Assembly (NCBI RefSeq): GCF_034653355.1
Contig: NZ_JAYEER010000004.1
Coordinates: 496,001-560,000, forward strand
DNA: 64,000 nucleotides
Reading direction: 5' to 3'
Source of the DNA: Nitrospirillum sp034653355
GTDB lineage: Bacteria; Pseudomonadota; Alphaproteobacteria; Azospirillales; Azospirillaceae
Of the stretch, positions 1 through 7,888 are shown in pieces. Below the pieces are notes generated by a model. That model saw only the letters and a list, made by a program, of their open reading frames with translations. It searched no databases and had not been told where the DNA came from. Position numbers and translations under genes: made by a program. Each line of letters opens with the position of its first letter. The stretch's first letter is position 1.

Positions 1-110
1 CCCGGGTTCAGGTCGGGGTGGTACTGCTTGGCGAGGCGGCGATACGCCTGCTTGATGTCCTCAGCGCTGGCGCTGCGGCCGACGCCAAGGATTTGGTAGG
101 GATCGCGCAT
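1..110 (-). CDS. DnaJ-class J-domain protein, N-terminal fragment
   Basis: Only the first 36 codons are inside the window; the rest lies beyond base 1. They read as the start of a J domain: an N-terminal DPYQILGV helix-I motif, then an AEDIKQAYRRLA helix and the HPD tripeptide (QYHPDLNP) that stimulates the ATPase of Hsp70/DnaK. In this family the J domain is a co-chaperone module in the cytoplasm. Whether this is DnaJ, CbpA or another J protein cannot be told, because the Gly/Phe, zinc and C-terminal domains are not visible. The start is the ATG whose complement ends at base 110. Confidence 0.85.
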   Translation of the reverse strand, partial: MRDPYQILGVGRSASAEDIKQAYRRLAKQYHPDLNP

Positions 111-216
111 GGTCGCACTATCTATTGCCGGTCTGCCCCCACAATATGCGCAACGCGCGCGCGGCTTCAAGCATGCGGGGCCCGGCTATTTCGGGGATCG
201 GGGCGGTCCATGCACA

Positions 217-248
217 AACCCCTGGCCGCGAGATCGCGGCCAGGGGTT
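217..248 (-). terminator. Strong hairpin after the glycine-zipper lipoprotein gene
   Basis: A perfect 15-bp inverted repeat (217-231 against 234-248) with a nominal 2-base loop lies 29 bases beyond the stop codon of the minus-strand lipoprotein gene. On the minus strand it is followed by a short TTTGT run, so it is probably an intrinsic terminator, although the T tract is weak. Confidence 0.6.
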
Positions 249-277
249 CGCGTCAAGGCCCGCAAGGGGCGGCGGGA

Positions 278-751
278 TCAGTTCTCGCTGACGATCTTCC
301 AGCTCCCGTCCGGCTGCCGGCAGGCGGTGCCGTAGCCCTGCTGCTTCTCCCCGCCGACCACGATGGTCTGCTGGAATTCGCGGCAATAGGCGCCGTCGCC
401 GCGGGTGCCGTCGCGCACCGGTGTCACGATGACCTGGTGGTCGTTGTTGGGGTTGTTCCACACGATGGGCTGGCCCACGGGGGCGCTGTAGGCCATCTGC
501 GTGTTGCGTTCCATGGCGGCGCGGTCGGCATCGTCCATGCGCTTGCCGATGGAACTGCCCGCCAGGCCACCCAGCAGGACGCCCAGGCCGGTCAAGGCCA
601 GCTTGCCGCCGCCATGGCCGAACTGGGAACCGATCAGGCCGCCGGCGGCCGCACCGCCCAGCATGCCCACGGTCTGGTTCTTGCCCCCGGTGGTGTCGCA
701 CGCGCTCAACAGGACGCTGGACGCCATCAACGCGATGATGACTTTCTTCAT
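278..751 (-). CDS. Glycine-zipper outer-membrane lipoprotein (17 kDa surface antigen-like)
   Basis: 157 aa. The start MKKVIIALMASSVLLSAC gives a lipoprotein signal peptide with the modified Cys at residue 18 (LSAC lipobox). Residues about 27-70 form a glycine zipper (GMLGGAAAGGLIGSQFG and GVLLGGLAGSSIG), the hallmark of the Rickettsia 17 kDa antigen / RT0821 family. The C-terminal half has a small domain with YCREFQQTI and GYGTACRQPDGSW, as in that family. It is likely anchored in the outer membrane with a structural role. I chose this start because the upstream in-frame codons have no signal peptide. It stands alone, with a terminator hairpin downstream. Confidence 0.8.
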   Translation of the reverse strand: MKKVIIALMASSVLLSACDTTGGKNQTVGMLGGAAAGGLIGSQFGHGGGKLALTGLGVLLGGLAGSSIGKRMDDADRAAMERNTQMAYSAPVGQPIVWNNPNNDHQVIVTPVRDGTRGDGAYCREFQQTIVVGGEKQQGYGTACRQPDGSWKIVSEN

Positions 752-940
752 GGTTGTTAGTCCTTCTTTCCTCTCCTGTGGCCGCGCTTTCCTGGCGGCC
801 TGGCTTTGCGCAAATCCGGTCTCGCATCCCTGACCATACCCGCGCCTACCCCTTAACAGGGTGGCCGCCAATGACCTGGGGCAATCAACCAACCCCAAAA
901 TCGCATGACGGCGTGCGGGTCGTCCATGCGGCGTCCTTCG

Positions 941-968
941 TGGACAAGGATGTAGTGTGGCGTATGGT
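941..968 (+). promoter_or_regulatory. Candidate sigma70 promoter for pdxH
   Basis: TGGACA (941-946) and TATGGT (963-968) are separated by 16 bases and each resembles the housekeeping -35 and -10 boxes. Transcription would begin near 975, giving a short leader before the pdxH ATG at 991 or 1009. This is sequence matching only. Confidence 0.4.
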
Positions 969-990
969 AGGCGGCAATTCCGGCATATCT

Positions 991-1605
991 ATGACACGGA
1001 TTACCACCATGGATTTTGTTGTCGCACCCGATCCTTACGTCCTTTTCCAGTCCTGGCTGGACGAGGCGTCGCAGACCGAACCCAACGACCCCAACGCCAT
1101 GTCGCTGGCCACCATCGGCGCCGACGGCATCCCCACGGTGCGCATCGTGCTGCTGAAGGGCCTCCATGACGGCGGCTTCGTCTTCTACACCAACACCCTC
1201 AGCCGCAAGGGCCGTGAACTGGCCGCCCACCCGGTGGCCGGCCTGTGCTTCCACTGGAAAAGCCTGCGCCGCCAGGTGCGGGTGGACGGCCGCGTCGCCC
1301 CGGTGACGGCTCAGGAGGCGGACGACTATTACCGCGTGCGCCCGCGTGGCAGCCAGATCGGCGCCTGGGCCTCGGCGCAGTCGCAGCCGCTGGACAGCCG
1401 GGCGACCCTGGAGCGTCGCGTGGCGGAGGAGACGGCGCGCTTCGGCGAGGGCGACATCCCCCGGCCACCGCACTGGTCCGGCTACCGCGTCACGCCGGCG
1501 CGCATCGAGTTCTGGCAGGATCGGGAGTTCCGCCTGCACGACCGCCTGGTCTATACTCGGGACGCTGAGGACAAGGGCTGGACGACGGAACGCCTCTACC
1601 CATGA
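991..1605 (+). CDS. pdxH: Pyridoxamine/pyridoxine 5'-phosphate oxidase
   Basis: 204 aa, close to the usual length of PdxH. This FMN enzyme oxidises PNP or PMP to pyridoxal 5'-phosphate, the last step of de novo and salvage B6 synthesis in the cytoplasm. Family signatures: NAMSLATIGADGIPTVRIVLLK near the N-terminus, FVFYTNTLSRKGREL (FMN contacts), VRPRGSQIGAWASAQS in the middle, and the C-terminal FWQDREFRLHDR with the ending ERLYP. ATG 991 and ATG 1009 are both possible starts and neither has a strong Shine-Dalgarno. The stop overlaps the next gene's ATG by 4 bases, so it is probably translationally coupled to the cation exporter. Confidence 0.93.
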   Translation: MTRITTMDFVVAPDPYVLFQSWLDEASQTEPNDPNAMSLATIGADGIPTVRIVLLKGLHDGGFVFYTNTLSRKGRELAAHPVAGLCFHWKSLRRQVRVDGRVAPVTAQEADDYYRVRPRGSQIGAWASAQSQPLDSRATLERRVAEETARFGEGDIPRPPHWSGYRVTPARIEFWQDREFRLHDRLVYTRDAEDKGWTTERLYP

Positions 1606-2564
1606 ACATGTCGGCCAAGGTGCAAGCGGAATCGCCCGACGGTGCGGGGGAGGGCGATGCCGACGGACGGTGGCGCCGCGGCGCCACCTATGCCAGCGTC
1701 ACCGTGGCCGCCATCCTCATCGCCGGCAAGTTCGGCGCCTACCTCGCCACCAATTCCGTCAGCATCCTGTCCTCGCTGATCGACAGCAGCGTGGACGCGC
1801 TGGCCTCCGTCGTCACCCTCATCAGCGTGGCCCGCGCCCTGAAGCCGCCGGACTTCGCCTTCCGCTTCGGCCATGGCAAGGCGGAGCCGCTGGCGGCGCT
1901 GGTCCAGTCCGCCTTCATCGTCGGTTCGGCCATGTTCCTGGGCTATGAATCGCTGGGCCGGCTGTTCGAACCCAGGCCGGTGGGCGACATCAGCGTGGGC
2001 CTGTGGGTCATGGCGGCCGCCATCGCGCTCACCTTCGTGCTGGTGCTGTTCCAACGCTGGGTGGTCCGCCGCACGGCCTCGCTGGCCATCGGCGCCGACA
2101 GCCTGCACTACAGCGGCGACATGCTGCTGAACGCCGCCGTCATGGTCTCGCTGCTGCTGGGCCGCTGGACGGGCCAAGCCTTCTGGGACCCCTTGTTCGG
2201 CCTGGGCATCGCCACCTTCCTGGTCTGGGGGGCGGTCGGCATCTCGCGCACGGCGCTGGACGTGCTGATGGATCGCGAGCTGCCCGACGTGGACCGTACC
2301 CGGGTCGTCGACCTGGTGAACGCCCACCCGGCGTCGCGCGGCCTGCACGACCTGCGCACGCGATCCACCGGCCTCGGCCAACACATCGAGTTCCACCTGG
2401 AACTCGACAGCCATTTGACCCTGACGGAGGCGCACGACATCACGGATGAGATCGAATCATCCGTGCGCGCGGCCTTTCCCAGTGCCGAGGTTACCATCCA
2501 CCAAGAGCCCGCCGGCCTCGATGACGAGCGGCTGGACCACCGCCTGCGCCCCCGGCGCGGCTGA
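1602..2564 (+). CDS. Cation diffusion facilitator family metal exporter (FieF-like)
   Basis: 320 aa. CDF proteins are inner-membrane dimers that exchange protons for Zn, Fe, Cd or Co and export the metal. Hydrophobic segments start near residue 28 (VTVAAILIAGKFGAYL). The metal-site helices contain LIDSSVDALAS (S-x-x-D class) and, later, SLHYSGDMLLN, matching the paired HxxxD/DxxxD zinc or iron site of this family. RFGHGKAEPLAAL is the conserved loop between TM2 and TM3. The C-terminal 90 residues form the cytoplasmic domain with HDLRTRSTG and HIEFHLELD. It overlaps pdxH by 4 bases. The metal cannot be assigned from sequence alone. Confidence 0.88.
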   Translation: MNMSAKVQAESPDGAGEGDADGRWRRGATYASVTVAAILIAGKFGAYLATNSVSILSSLIDSSVDALASVVTLISVARALKPPDFAFRFGHGKAEPLAALVQSAFIVGSAMFLGYESLGRLFEPRPVGDISVGLWVMAAAIALTFVLVLFQRWVVRRTASLAIGADSLHYSGDMLLNAAVMVSLLLGRWTGQAFWDPLFGLGIATFLVWGAVGISRTALDVLMDRELPDVDRTRVVDLVNAHPASRGLHDLRTRSTGLGQHIEFHLELDSHLTLTEAHDITDEIESSVRAAFPSAEVTIHQEPAGLDDERLDHRLRPRRG

Positions 2565-2780
2565 CACCCGCTGGGGACGTGGGGTTGAGGCATGATTTCA
2601 AGGGGGCTTTCCCGCTGGGAAGGGTACCCCTTAAAGTGTGGTTGCGCGTTCGCGGAGCGAACATCACTTGACATTCCCTGTGCACTTGTGCCCAAGCGCT
2701 GCCCGTCCTGTGCGACGCGTCACAGACCGCTGATTAAGGCGGGGTTAGCTTGGCCGCGATGGAATTCGGGGCTTTGGTTT

Positions 2781-3645
2781 ATGGGTTTCACCGTTACCTT
2801 CTGGGGTGTCCGCGGGACTGTCCCCTGTCCGATGGCCAGTCATCTTGAGTATGGCGGCAATACCAGCTGCATCGAGGTGACGGCGGGCGGCCGGACGCTC
2901 GTACTGGATGCCGGCACCGGCCTGCGGTCGCTGGGCAAGAGCCTGCGCGCGCGGGACATCAACGATGTCACGCTGCTGCTGACCCACACCCATATAGACC
3001 ACATCAACGGCTTCCCATTTTTCGAGCCGTGCTACAGCACCGACTTTTCCATGCGGGTGATGGCGGGCCACTGCCAGGGGGCGCACTGCATCCAGTCCGT
3101 CATGGAAAAACCCATGGATTCCTGCCTGTTTCCTGTGCCGCTGCAGAAGCTGCGCGCCTCGCTGGTGTTCGAGGATTTCCGCCCCGGCGCCACCTTGGAT
3201 CTGGGCGACGGCATCACCGTGCGCACAGCCCGTTTGAACCATCCGGGCGGCGGCACCGGTTACCGCATCGATTATGACGGGCGCAGCTTCTGTTACGTCA
3301 CGGACACCGAGCATGATCCGGACCAGCATGGACGTCAACGTCCTGGGCCTGATCCAGGGCGCCGACCTGGTGGCTTACGACTGTTCCTACACGGATGAGG
3401 AATTCGCCGGCCGCCGGGGCTGGGGGCATTCCACCTGGCGTGAGGGCGTGCGCCTGGCCCGGGCCGCCGACGTGGGCCGCCTATGCCTGTTCCACCACGA
3501 TCCCGACCATGACGATGTCCGCATGAAGGCCATCGAGGCCGAGGCGCAGCAGGAATGGCCGCGGTGCTTCGCCGCGCGCGAGGGCATGCAGGTGGACATG
3601 GCGGCCCTGGCCGCGCCCAAAAAGGGCGCGGTGGTGGCGGCTTAG
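2781..3645 (+). pseudogene. MBL-fold metal-dependent hydrolase gene with one frameshift
   Basis: The N-terminal part (from MGFTVTFWGVRGTVPCP, the standard start of this family) runs in one frame to about base 3327 and includes the metal motif THTHIDHINGFPFF. The remainder (NVLGLIQGADLVAYDCSYTDEEF, WGHSTW, LFHHDPDHDD) continues in the +1 frame from about 3328 to the stop at 3645. Removing one base near 3321-3328 would restore a 287-aa protein with continuous family similarity. The family is related to class II cAMP phosphodiesterases and RNase Z-like hydrolases; its substrate is unknown. Both halves look well conserved, so this is either a recent mutation or a sequence error rather than an old relic. 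Confidence 0.75.
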
Positions 3646-3747
3646 CCGTTTTTCCGGACGCCAGGCGCCGGCCAGGACCATCGGCCTGAGTTCCTGGGTC
3701 TATTTCCCGCTTGCCGGTCGGGCGCCCGCGCTGTAGCGCTGGGGCCC

Positions 3748-4980
3748 ATGACCCTGCTGATCCTTATCACCTTCGCCGTCGTCTATCTCGGCATGGCCAT
3801 CGGCCATTTGCCCCGGTTGAAGGTGGACCGTACCGGTATCGCCATGCTCGGCGCCATCGTGCTGCTGGTGGCGGGCGCGGTGACGGAGGGGGCGGCCGTC
3901 AAGGCGATCGATTTCCCCACGCTGTTCATCCTGCTGGGCCTGATGATCCTGTCGGCGCAGTTCGCGCTGTCGGGCTTTTACGACTGGTGCGCCTGGCGCC
4001 TGGCCAACGTGCCGTGGAAGCCGGAGGCCCTGCTGGCCGCCGTGGTGGCGGTGGCGGGCGGCCTGTCGGCCCTGCTGGCCAACGACGTGGTGGTCTTCGC
4101 CATGACGCCGCTGCTGTGTGCCGGCTTGGCCGCGCGGGGGCTGGACGCCCGGCCCTATCTCATCGCCCTGGCGGGTGCGGCCAATGCCGGCTCCGCCGCC
4201 ACCGTCATCGGCAACCCGCAGAACATCCTCATCGGTCAGCTCGGCCATCTCGGGTTCTGGCGCTTCCTGTTCGCCTGCGGCGTGCCGGCCTTCCTGTCGC
4301 TGATCATCGTCTATTGGGTGGTGGCGCGGGTATGGCGGGGGCGCTTGGTCGATGGCCGGCCGCCGGCCCCGCCCACCCCGCCCGGCGCCCCCCGCCCCTG
4401 GCAGCTGGCCAAGGGGCTGATCGGAGTCGTCGTCCTGCTGGTGGCCTTCACCACGCCTTTTCCCCGCGACGTCGCGGTGCTGGGCATCGCCGGTTGCATG
4501 CTGGTCAGCCGCCGCTTCGCCAGCCGCGACATGCTGGGCCTGGTCGACTGGCATCTGCTGGCCCTGTTCGCCGGCCTGTTCATCCTGACGGGCGCCTTGG
4601 CCGACACGGGCCTGCCCGGCCGGCTGGTGGATCAGCTGGCGGCGTCCGGCCTGCCGCTGGACCGGTTGCCCTTCCTGGGCGCCTTCTCCGTCCTGGCCAG
4701 CAATAGCATCGGCAATGTGCCGGCGGTGGTGCTGCTGATGAAGGTGTGGGCCCACCCGCCGGAAGGGGCGCTGTACGCCCTGGCGCTGTTCTCCACCCTG
4801 GCCGGCAACCTGCTGCTGCCCGGCAGCCTGGCCAACATCATCACCGTGGAGCGGGCGGCGGCGGCCGGGGTGACCCTGGGCTTCGGGGACCACGCCCGCT
4901 GCGGCGTGCCCATGACCGTGCTGTCCCTGCTGCTGGCCACGGTGTGGCTGGTGGCGATGGGCTATATCGCGGCGGTGTGA
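3748..4980 (+). CDS. SLC13/ArsB-type permease (ion transporter superfamily)
   Basis: 410 aa with about ten to twelve hydrophobic segments, starting at the N-terminus (LLILITFAVVYLGMAIG). LLANDVVVFAMTPLL and AANAGSAATVIGNPQNILIG are the duplicated hairpin motifs typical of the ArsB/NhaD/CitM/SLC13 superfamily, and a second copy appears as SNSIGNVPAVVLLMKVW and AGNLLLPGSLANIITVERA. It sits in the inner membrane. The substrate (arsenite, dicarboxylate, sulfate or Na+/H+) cannot be inferred; no arsenic genes are adjacent. A small GCGCT-GT-AGCGC hairpin at 3728-3739 lies just before the start and could affect initiation. Confidence 0.85.
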   Translation: MTLLILITFAVVYLGMAIGHLPRLKVDRTGIAMLGAIVLLVAGAVTEGAAVKAIDFPTLFILLGLMILSAQFALSGFYDWCAWRLANVPWKPEALLAAVVAVAGGLSALLANDVVVFAMTPLLCAGLAARGLDARPYLIALAGAANAGSAATVIGNPQNILIGQLGHLGFWRFLFACGVPAFLSLIIVYWVVARVWRGRLVDGRPPAPPTPPGAPRPWQLAKGLIGVVVLLVAFTTPFPRDVAVLGIAGCMLVSRRFASRDMLGLVDWHLLALFAGLFILTGALADTGLPGRLVDQLAASGLPLDRLPFLGAFSVLASNSIGNVPAVVLLMKVWAHPPEGALYALALFSTLAGNLLLPGSLANIITVERAAAAGVTLGFGDHARCGVPMTVLSLLLATVWLVAMGYIAAV

Positions 4981-4985
4981 GGGGA

Positions 4986-5324
4986 ATGGCGATGCGGCGG
5001 CTGGTGATGATGGGGACATGTCTGGCGCTGGGCGCCTGCGCCTACACCGGCGACCGGCGCTGGAACGTGGACATGGCCCTGCTGACCCGCGACCACCCCT
5101 CGCTGGCGGCCCAGCAGGCCCTGGTGCGGGAGAAGGAACGGCGTTTTCCGGAAACCTTGCGTGCCTGCGTCGCGGCCAACGATCCCGAACACCTGTCGGA
5201 TCTGGACGCGGGCCGGGGCTATCCCATTTCCGACTGGCACGTGGGCCGGGCCCACGACGCCGTGCTGGACTGCATGCGCGACCAGGGCTGGGTCACGACC
5301 TCCACCAGCCGGCTGTCGCCGTAA
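4986..5324 (+). CDS. Small predicted lipoprotein of unknown function
   Basis: 112 aa, starting 5 bases after the permease stop, so probably co-transcribed with it. The N-terminus MAMRRLVMMGTCLALGACAY is a short lipoprotein signal with the lipobox Cys near residue 18 (LGAC). The mature part is hydrophilic and contains three further cysteines (RACVAAND, LDCMRDQGW), which could pair in the periplasm. I do not recognise the family. ATG 4986 or ATG 4992 may start it. It ends 8 bases before the convergent panC. Confidence 0.65.
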   Translation: MAMRRLVMMGTCLALGACAYTGDRRWNVDMALLTRDHPSLAAQQALVREKERRFPETLRACVAANDPEHLSDLDAGRGYPISDWHVGRAHDAVLDCMRDQGWVTTSTSRLSP

Positions 5325-5332
5325 GGATCGGG

Positions 5333-6232
5333 TCAGGCGGCGTCCGGCCCCAGCGCCAGGTTGTCGATCAGGCGGGTGCGGCCCAGGAAGGCGGCGACCA
5401 GGGCGCGGGCCGGCCGGTCCACCCGCTCCAGCGGCGCGAACGTCTCGGCGTCGACCACGGCGACATAGTCGATGCGGGTGAAGCCGGCGGCCGTCAGTGT
5501 CTCGGCGGCCTGGGTGATGGCCGGGGCCACGGGTTGGGTGCCGTCGCCCAGGGTGTCGCGCAGCCTGTTCAGCACGCGGCTGATGGTCACGGCCTGTTGC
5601 CGTTCCTCGGCCGACAGGTAGCGGTTGCGGGACGACAGGGCCAGGCCGTCGGCCTCGCGCACCGTTGGCACGCCCTCGATGCGCACCGGGATGTCCAGGT
5701 CGGCCGCCAGGCGACGGATGACGGCCAGCTGCTGGTAGTCCTTCTGCCCGAAGCAGGCGACGTCGGGCAGGGCCTGCAGCAGCAGCTTGGTCACCACCGT
5801 GGCCACCCCCTGGAAATGGCCAGGACGGAAGTGACCCTCCAGCGGCACGGCCACCGGGCCGACATCCACCGTGGTGGTGAAGCCCGGCGGGTAGATCGCC
5901 CCCACCCCCGGCGCGTACAGCAGATCGCAACCGGCACCGGCCAGCAGCCGGGCGTCGCCGGCCTCGTCCCGGGGATAGCGGCTGAAGTCCTCGTTGGGGC
6001 CGAACTGTGTGGGGTTCACGAAAACGCTGGCCACCACACGATCGGCCAAGTCCCGCGCCCGCTTGACCAGGGTCAGGTGCCCTTCATGCAGGGCGCCCAT
6101 GGTGGGCACCAGGCCCACACGCAGCCCCTCCTCGCGCCAGGCGGCGACGCGGGCGCGCAGATCCGCCGGGGTGCGGACGGTAGGCAGGTCGGAGGCGGGG
6201 GGCGGGGCCATGGCGGCGGTGTCCGTGCTCAT
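5333..6232 (-). CDS. panC: Pantothenate synthetase
   Basis: 299 aa, close to the usual 280-290. PanC condenses pantoate and beta-alanine with ATP through a pantoyl-adenylate, making pantothenate in the cytoplasm. It shows the HIGH-type nucleotide motif PTMGALHEGH, then FVNPTQFGPNEDFSRYPR, GHFRPGHFQGVATVV, FGQKDYQQL, and the KMSKS-like ALSSRNRYLS. The start at 6232 (MSTDTAAM) leaves a 25-residue lead before PTVRT; an internal Met at residue 8 is an alternative. panB is elsewhere in the window (28967), so the pathway genes are not in one operon. Confidence 0.95.
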   Translation of the reverse strand: MSTDTAAMAPPPASDLPTVRTPADLRARVAAWREEGLRVGLVPTMGALHEGHLTLVKRARDLADRVVASVFVNPTQFGPNEDFSRYPRDEAGDARLLAGAGCDLLYAPGVGAIYPPGFTTTVDVGPVAVPLEGHFRPGHFQGVATVVTKLLLQALPDVACFGQKDYQQLAVIRRLAADLDIPVRIEGVPTVREADGLALSSRNRYLSAEERQQAVTISRVLNRLRDTLGDGTQPVAPAITQAAETLTAAGFTRIDYVAVVDAETFAPLERVDRPARALVAAFLGRTRLIDNLALGPDAA

Positions 6233-6272
6233 GGGCCGGCATTTAGCGATGGGCCCGGGGACCGGGCAATAC

Positions 6273-7163
6273 CTAATCCTTCTTCTCTGGCGCCGGCATG
6301 CCGGTCTCCGCCCCGTTGGGCGTGGCCACCTGGGTATTGGCGGCCGGTGGCGTGCCTTGCAGGGCATAGGCGACGTCGTGGCCCCGGGCATGGAAAGCCA
6401 GCTTCAGCCAGCGGCCGGCATTGTCGTACCAGAAGTCCACCTTGTCGGTGGCGGGGGGCGGGTTGGTGGTGAAGGACAGGCTGTAGTGCGTGGCGGCCAC
6501 GCTGGCGTCGCCGGCGTGCAATAGGTCCTGGCCCTCGCGCTCCAGCTTCACGTCCATGACCACGCCGCGGATGGTGTCCAGCATGCGCGGGGCGGTCAGG
6601 GTGGCGGGATTCCAGTAACTGGTGGGGATGATGTCGGCCGGCGCCGTCACCGCGCCGTGGGAGCTTTCGACGGCGAAGCCGTCCTCCACGGCGTGGCCCT
6701 TCACCCAATCCTTGGTGCCATTGTCGTTGGTGCTGCTCTCCAGCGAGGCGAGCCGGCCGTCGTGCCACACCTCATGCGCGGTGTGGCGATAGCGGTAGGC
6801 GGTGATCAGCAGCACCTTGGCCTCGAAGCTGATGTCCACGTCCACCACCGTGTCGCCGTTGGCGGCCTTGGCCACCGTCACGCGATGGTGGCCAAGAGGT
6901 GTGTCGCGGCCGTAATGGGCGGCGAAGTCCAGGGTTTGCTCAACCGTCGTGTCGGGCGTGCCCGGCATGGGCGTCGCGGCGGGCGGTTCGCCGGCGGACG
7001 GGCCCAGGTCGGGCGGCGTCGCCGGGCTGGCGGCCAGGACCGGAGATCCCCATATCAGGGCGGTGCCGATGACAAGCGCGCCGCCGGCCCTCATCGCGTG
7101 GGCCCAATGGGGGGCCCGGCTGGCGTCGGGCGGCAGGATCGGGGTATGGAAGTGTCGTGGCAT
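6273..7163 (-). CDS. Exported DUF6134-like protein
   Basis: 296 aa. An N-terminal region ends in a hydrophobic stretch (GGALVIGTALIWG) and an Ala-rich cleavage-like site (VLAASPA), so it is probably exported. The body is beta-rich: LDFAAHYGRDTPLGHHRVTV, VVDVDISFEAKVLLI, SYWNPATLT and KVDFWYDNAGRWLKLAF. These are the repeating features of DUF6134 proteins, whose function is unknown. I chose 7163 because AAAGGA precedes it on the minus strand at good spacing; the internal Met at 7094 would give a tighter signal peptide but has no Shine-Dalgarno. It is divergent from the Zur-like gene. Confidence 0.65.
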   Translation of the reverse strand: MPRHFHTPILPPDASRAPHWAHAMRAGGALVIGTALIWGSPVLAASPATPPDLGPSAGEPPAATPMPGTPDTTVEQTLDFAAHYGRDTPLGHHRVTVAKAANGDTVVDVDISFEAKVLLITAYRYRHTAHEVWHDGRLASLESSTNDNGTKDWVKGHAVEDGFAVESSHGAVTAPADIIPTSYWNPATLTAPRMLDTIRGVVMDVKLEREGQDLLHAGDASVAATHYSLSFTTNPPPATDKVDFWYDNAGRWLKLAFHARGHDVAYALQGTPPAANTQVATPNGAETGMPAPEKKD

Positions 7164-7330
7164 CGCGCGTCCTTTCGATGCGGTGGTGCCCCAAACGACG
7201 GTTTGCCGGTCCCCCAGCCCCGGGGACGCCGACAGACTGTAACATAGGTTAATCGTCCTTGGTCGACAGGACACCCGTTCCTTCCGTGCTATAGTTCGCC
7301 TGAATGGCAGTTCGAGAAAGGCTAGCAACA

Positions 7331-7858
7331 ATGTCGGTGGCCACCCAAAGCCCTAGCCCGCATGTCCATGGTGGCAAAGTGTCCCAGGGTCATGATCATA
7401 AGGCCCATGACCACAAGGCCTGCGTGGGCGACGCGCTGACCCGGGCGCACAGCCTGTGCGAGGCGCGCGGCGCCCGGCTGACCACGTTGCGCGAACGGGT
7501 GCTGGAACTGGTGTGGTCCAGCCACAAGCCGCGGGGCGCGTACGCCATCCTGGAAGAGATGGCGGTGGACGGCAAACGCGTGGCGCCGCTGACCGTCTAC
7601 CGCGCCCTGGACTTCCTGGTGGAACAAGGTCTGGTTCATCGCATCGAATCGCTGAACGCCTATGTCGGCTGTCCCGAGCCGGGGCAGAGCCACGTCGGCC
7701 AGTTCCTGGTGTGCGAACGCTGCGGCGACGCCACCGAGCTGAACGATCCGGCCGTGACCGACGCCATCACCCGCGGCGCCGCCGCCCGTGGCTTCCGCGC
7801 CGTGCGCCAGACGGTGGAGGTCCTGGGCCTCTGTCCCGCCTGCCAGACGGCCGCTTGA
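7331..7858 (+). CDS. zur: Fur-family repressor, probably zinc-responsive Zur
   Basis: 175 aa. Winged-helix DNA-binding part (RLTTLRERVLELV, AYAILEEM, APLTVYRALDFLVEQGLVHRI) followed by a dimerisation domain with two zinc-structural CxxC pairs, C128-x-x-C131 and C168-x-x-C171. Zur proteins repress zinc uptake genes when zinc is bound. The Zur rather than Fur assignment rests on the CxxC pairs, on similarity of the N-terminal half to Zur-type proteins, and on the zinc-chaperone-type GTPase 30 bases downstream. Unusual is a His-rich tail before the domain: residues 11-28 hold six His. ATG 7331 is preferred because AAAGG precedes it. Confidence 0.82.
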   Translation: MSVATQSPSPHVHGGKVSQGHDHKAHDHKACVGDALTRAHSLCEARGARLTTLRERVLELVWSSHKPRGAYAILEEMAVDGKRVAPLTVYRALDFLVEQGLVHRIESLNAYVGCPEPGQSHVGQFLVCERCGDATELNDPAVTDAITRGAAARGFRAVRQTVEVLGLCPACQTAA

Positions 7859-7888
7859 TCTTTCGACGATTTTCAAGGAACGCCTGCC

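Noticed and set aside
3700..5019. Long minus-strand open frame opposite the SLC13-type permease
   Set aside because: Gln/His/Gly-rich composition of a GC-rich antisense frame, with no family motifs; the plus-strand protein has clear permease motifs.
7240..7251. TAAC-ATAG-GTTA as a Zur box before the zur gene
   Set aside because: It is palindromic and well placed, but too short and too unlike the long A/T-rich Zur consensus to call.
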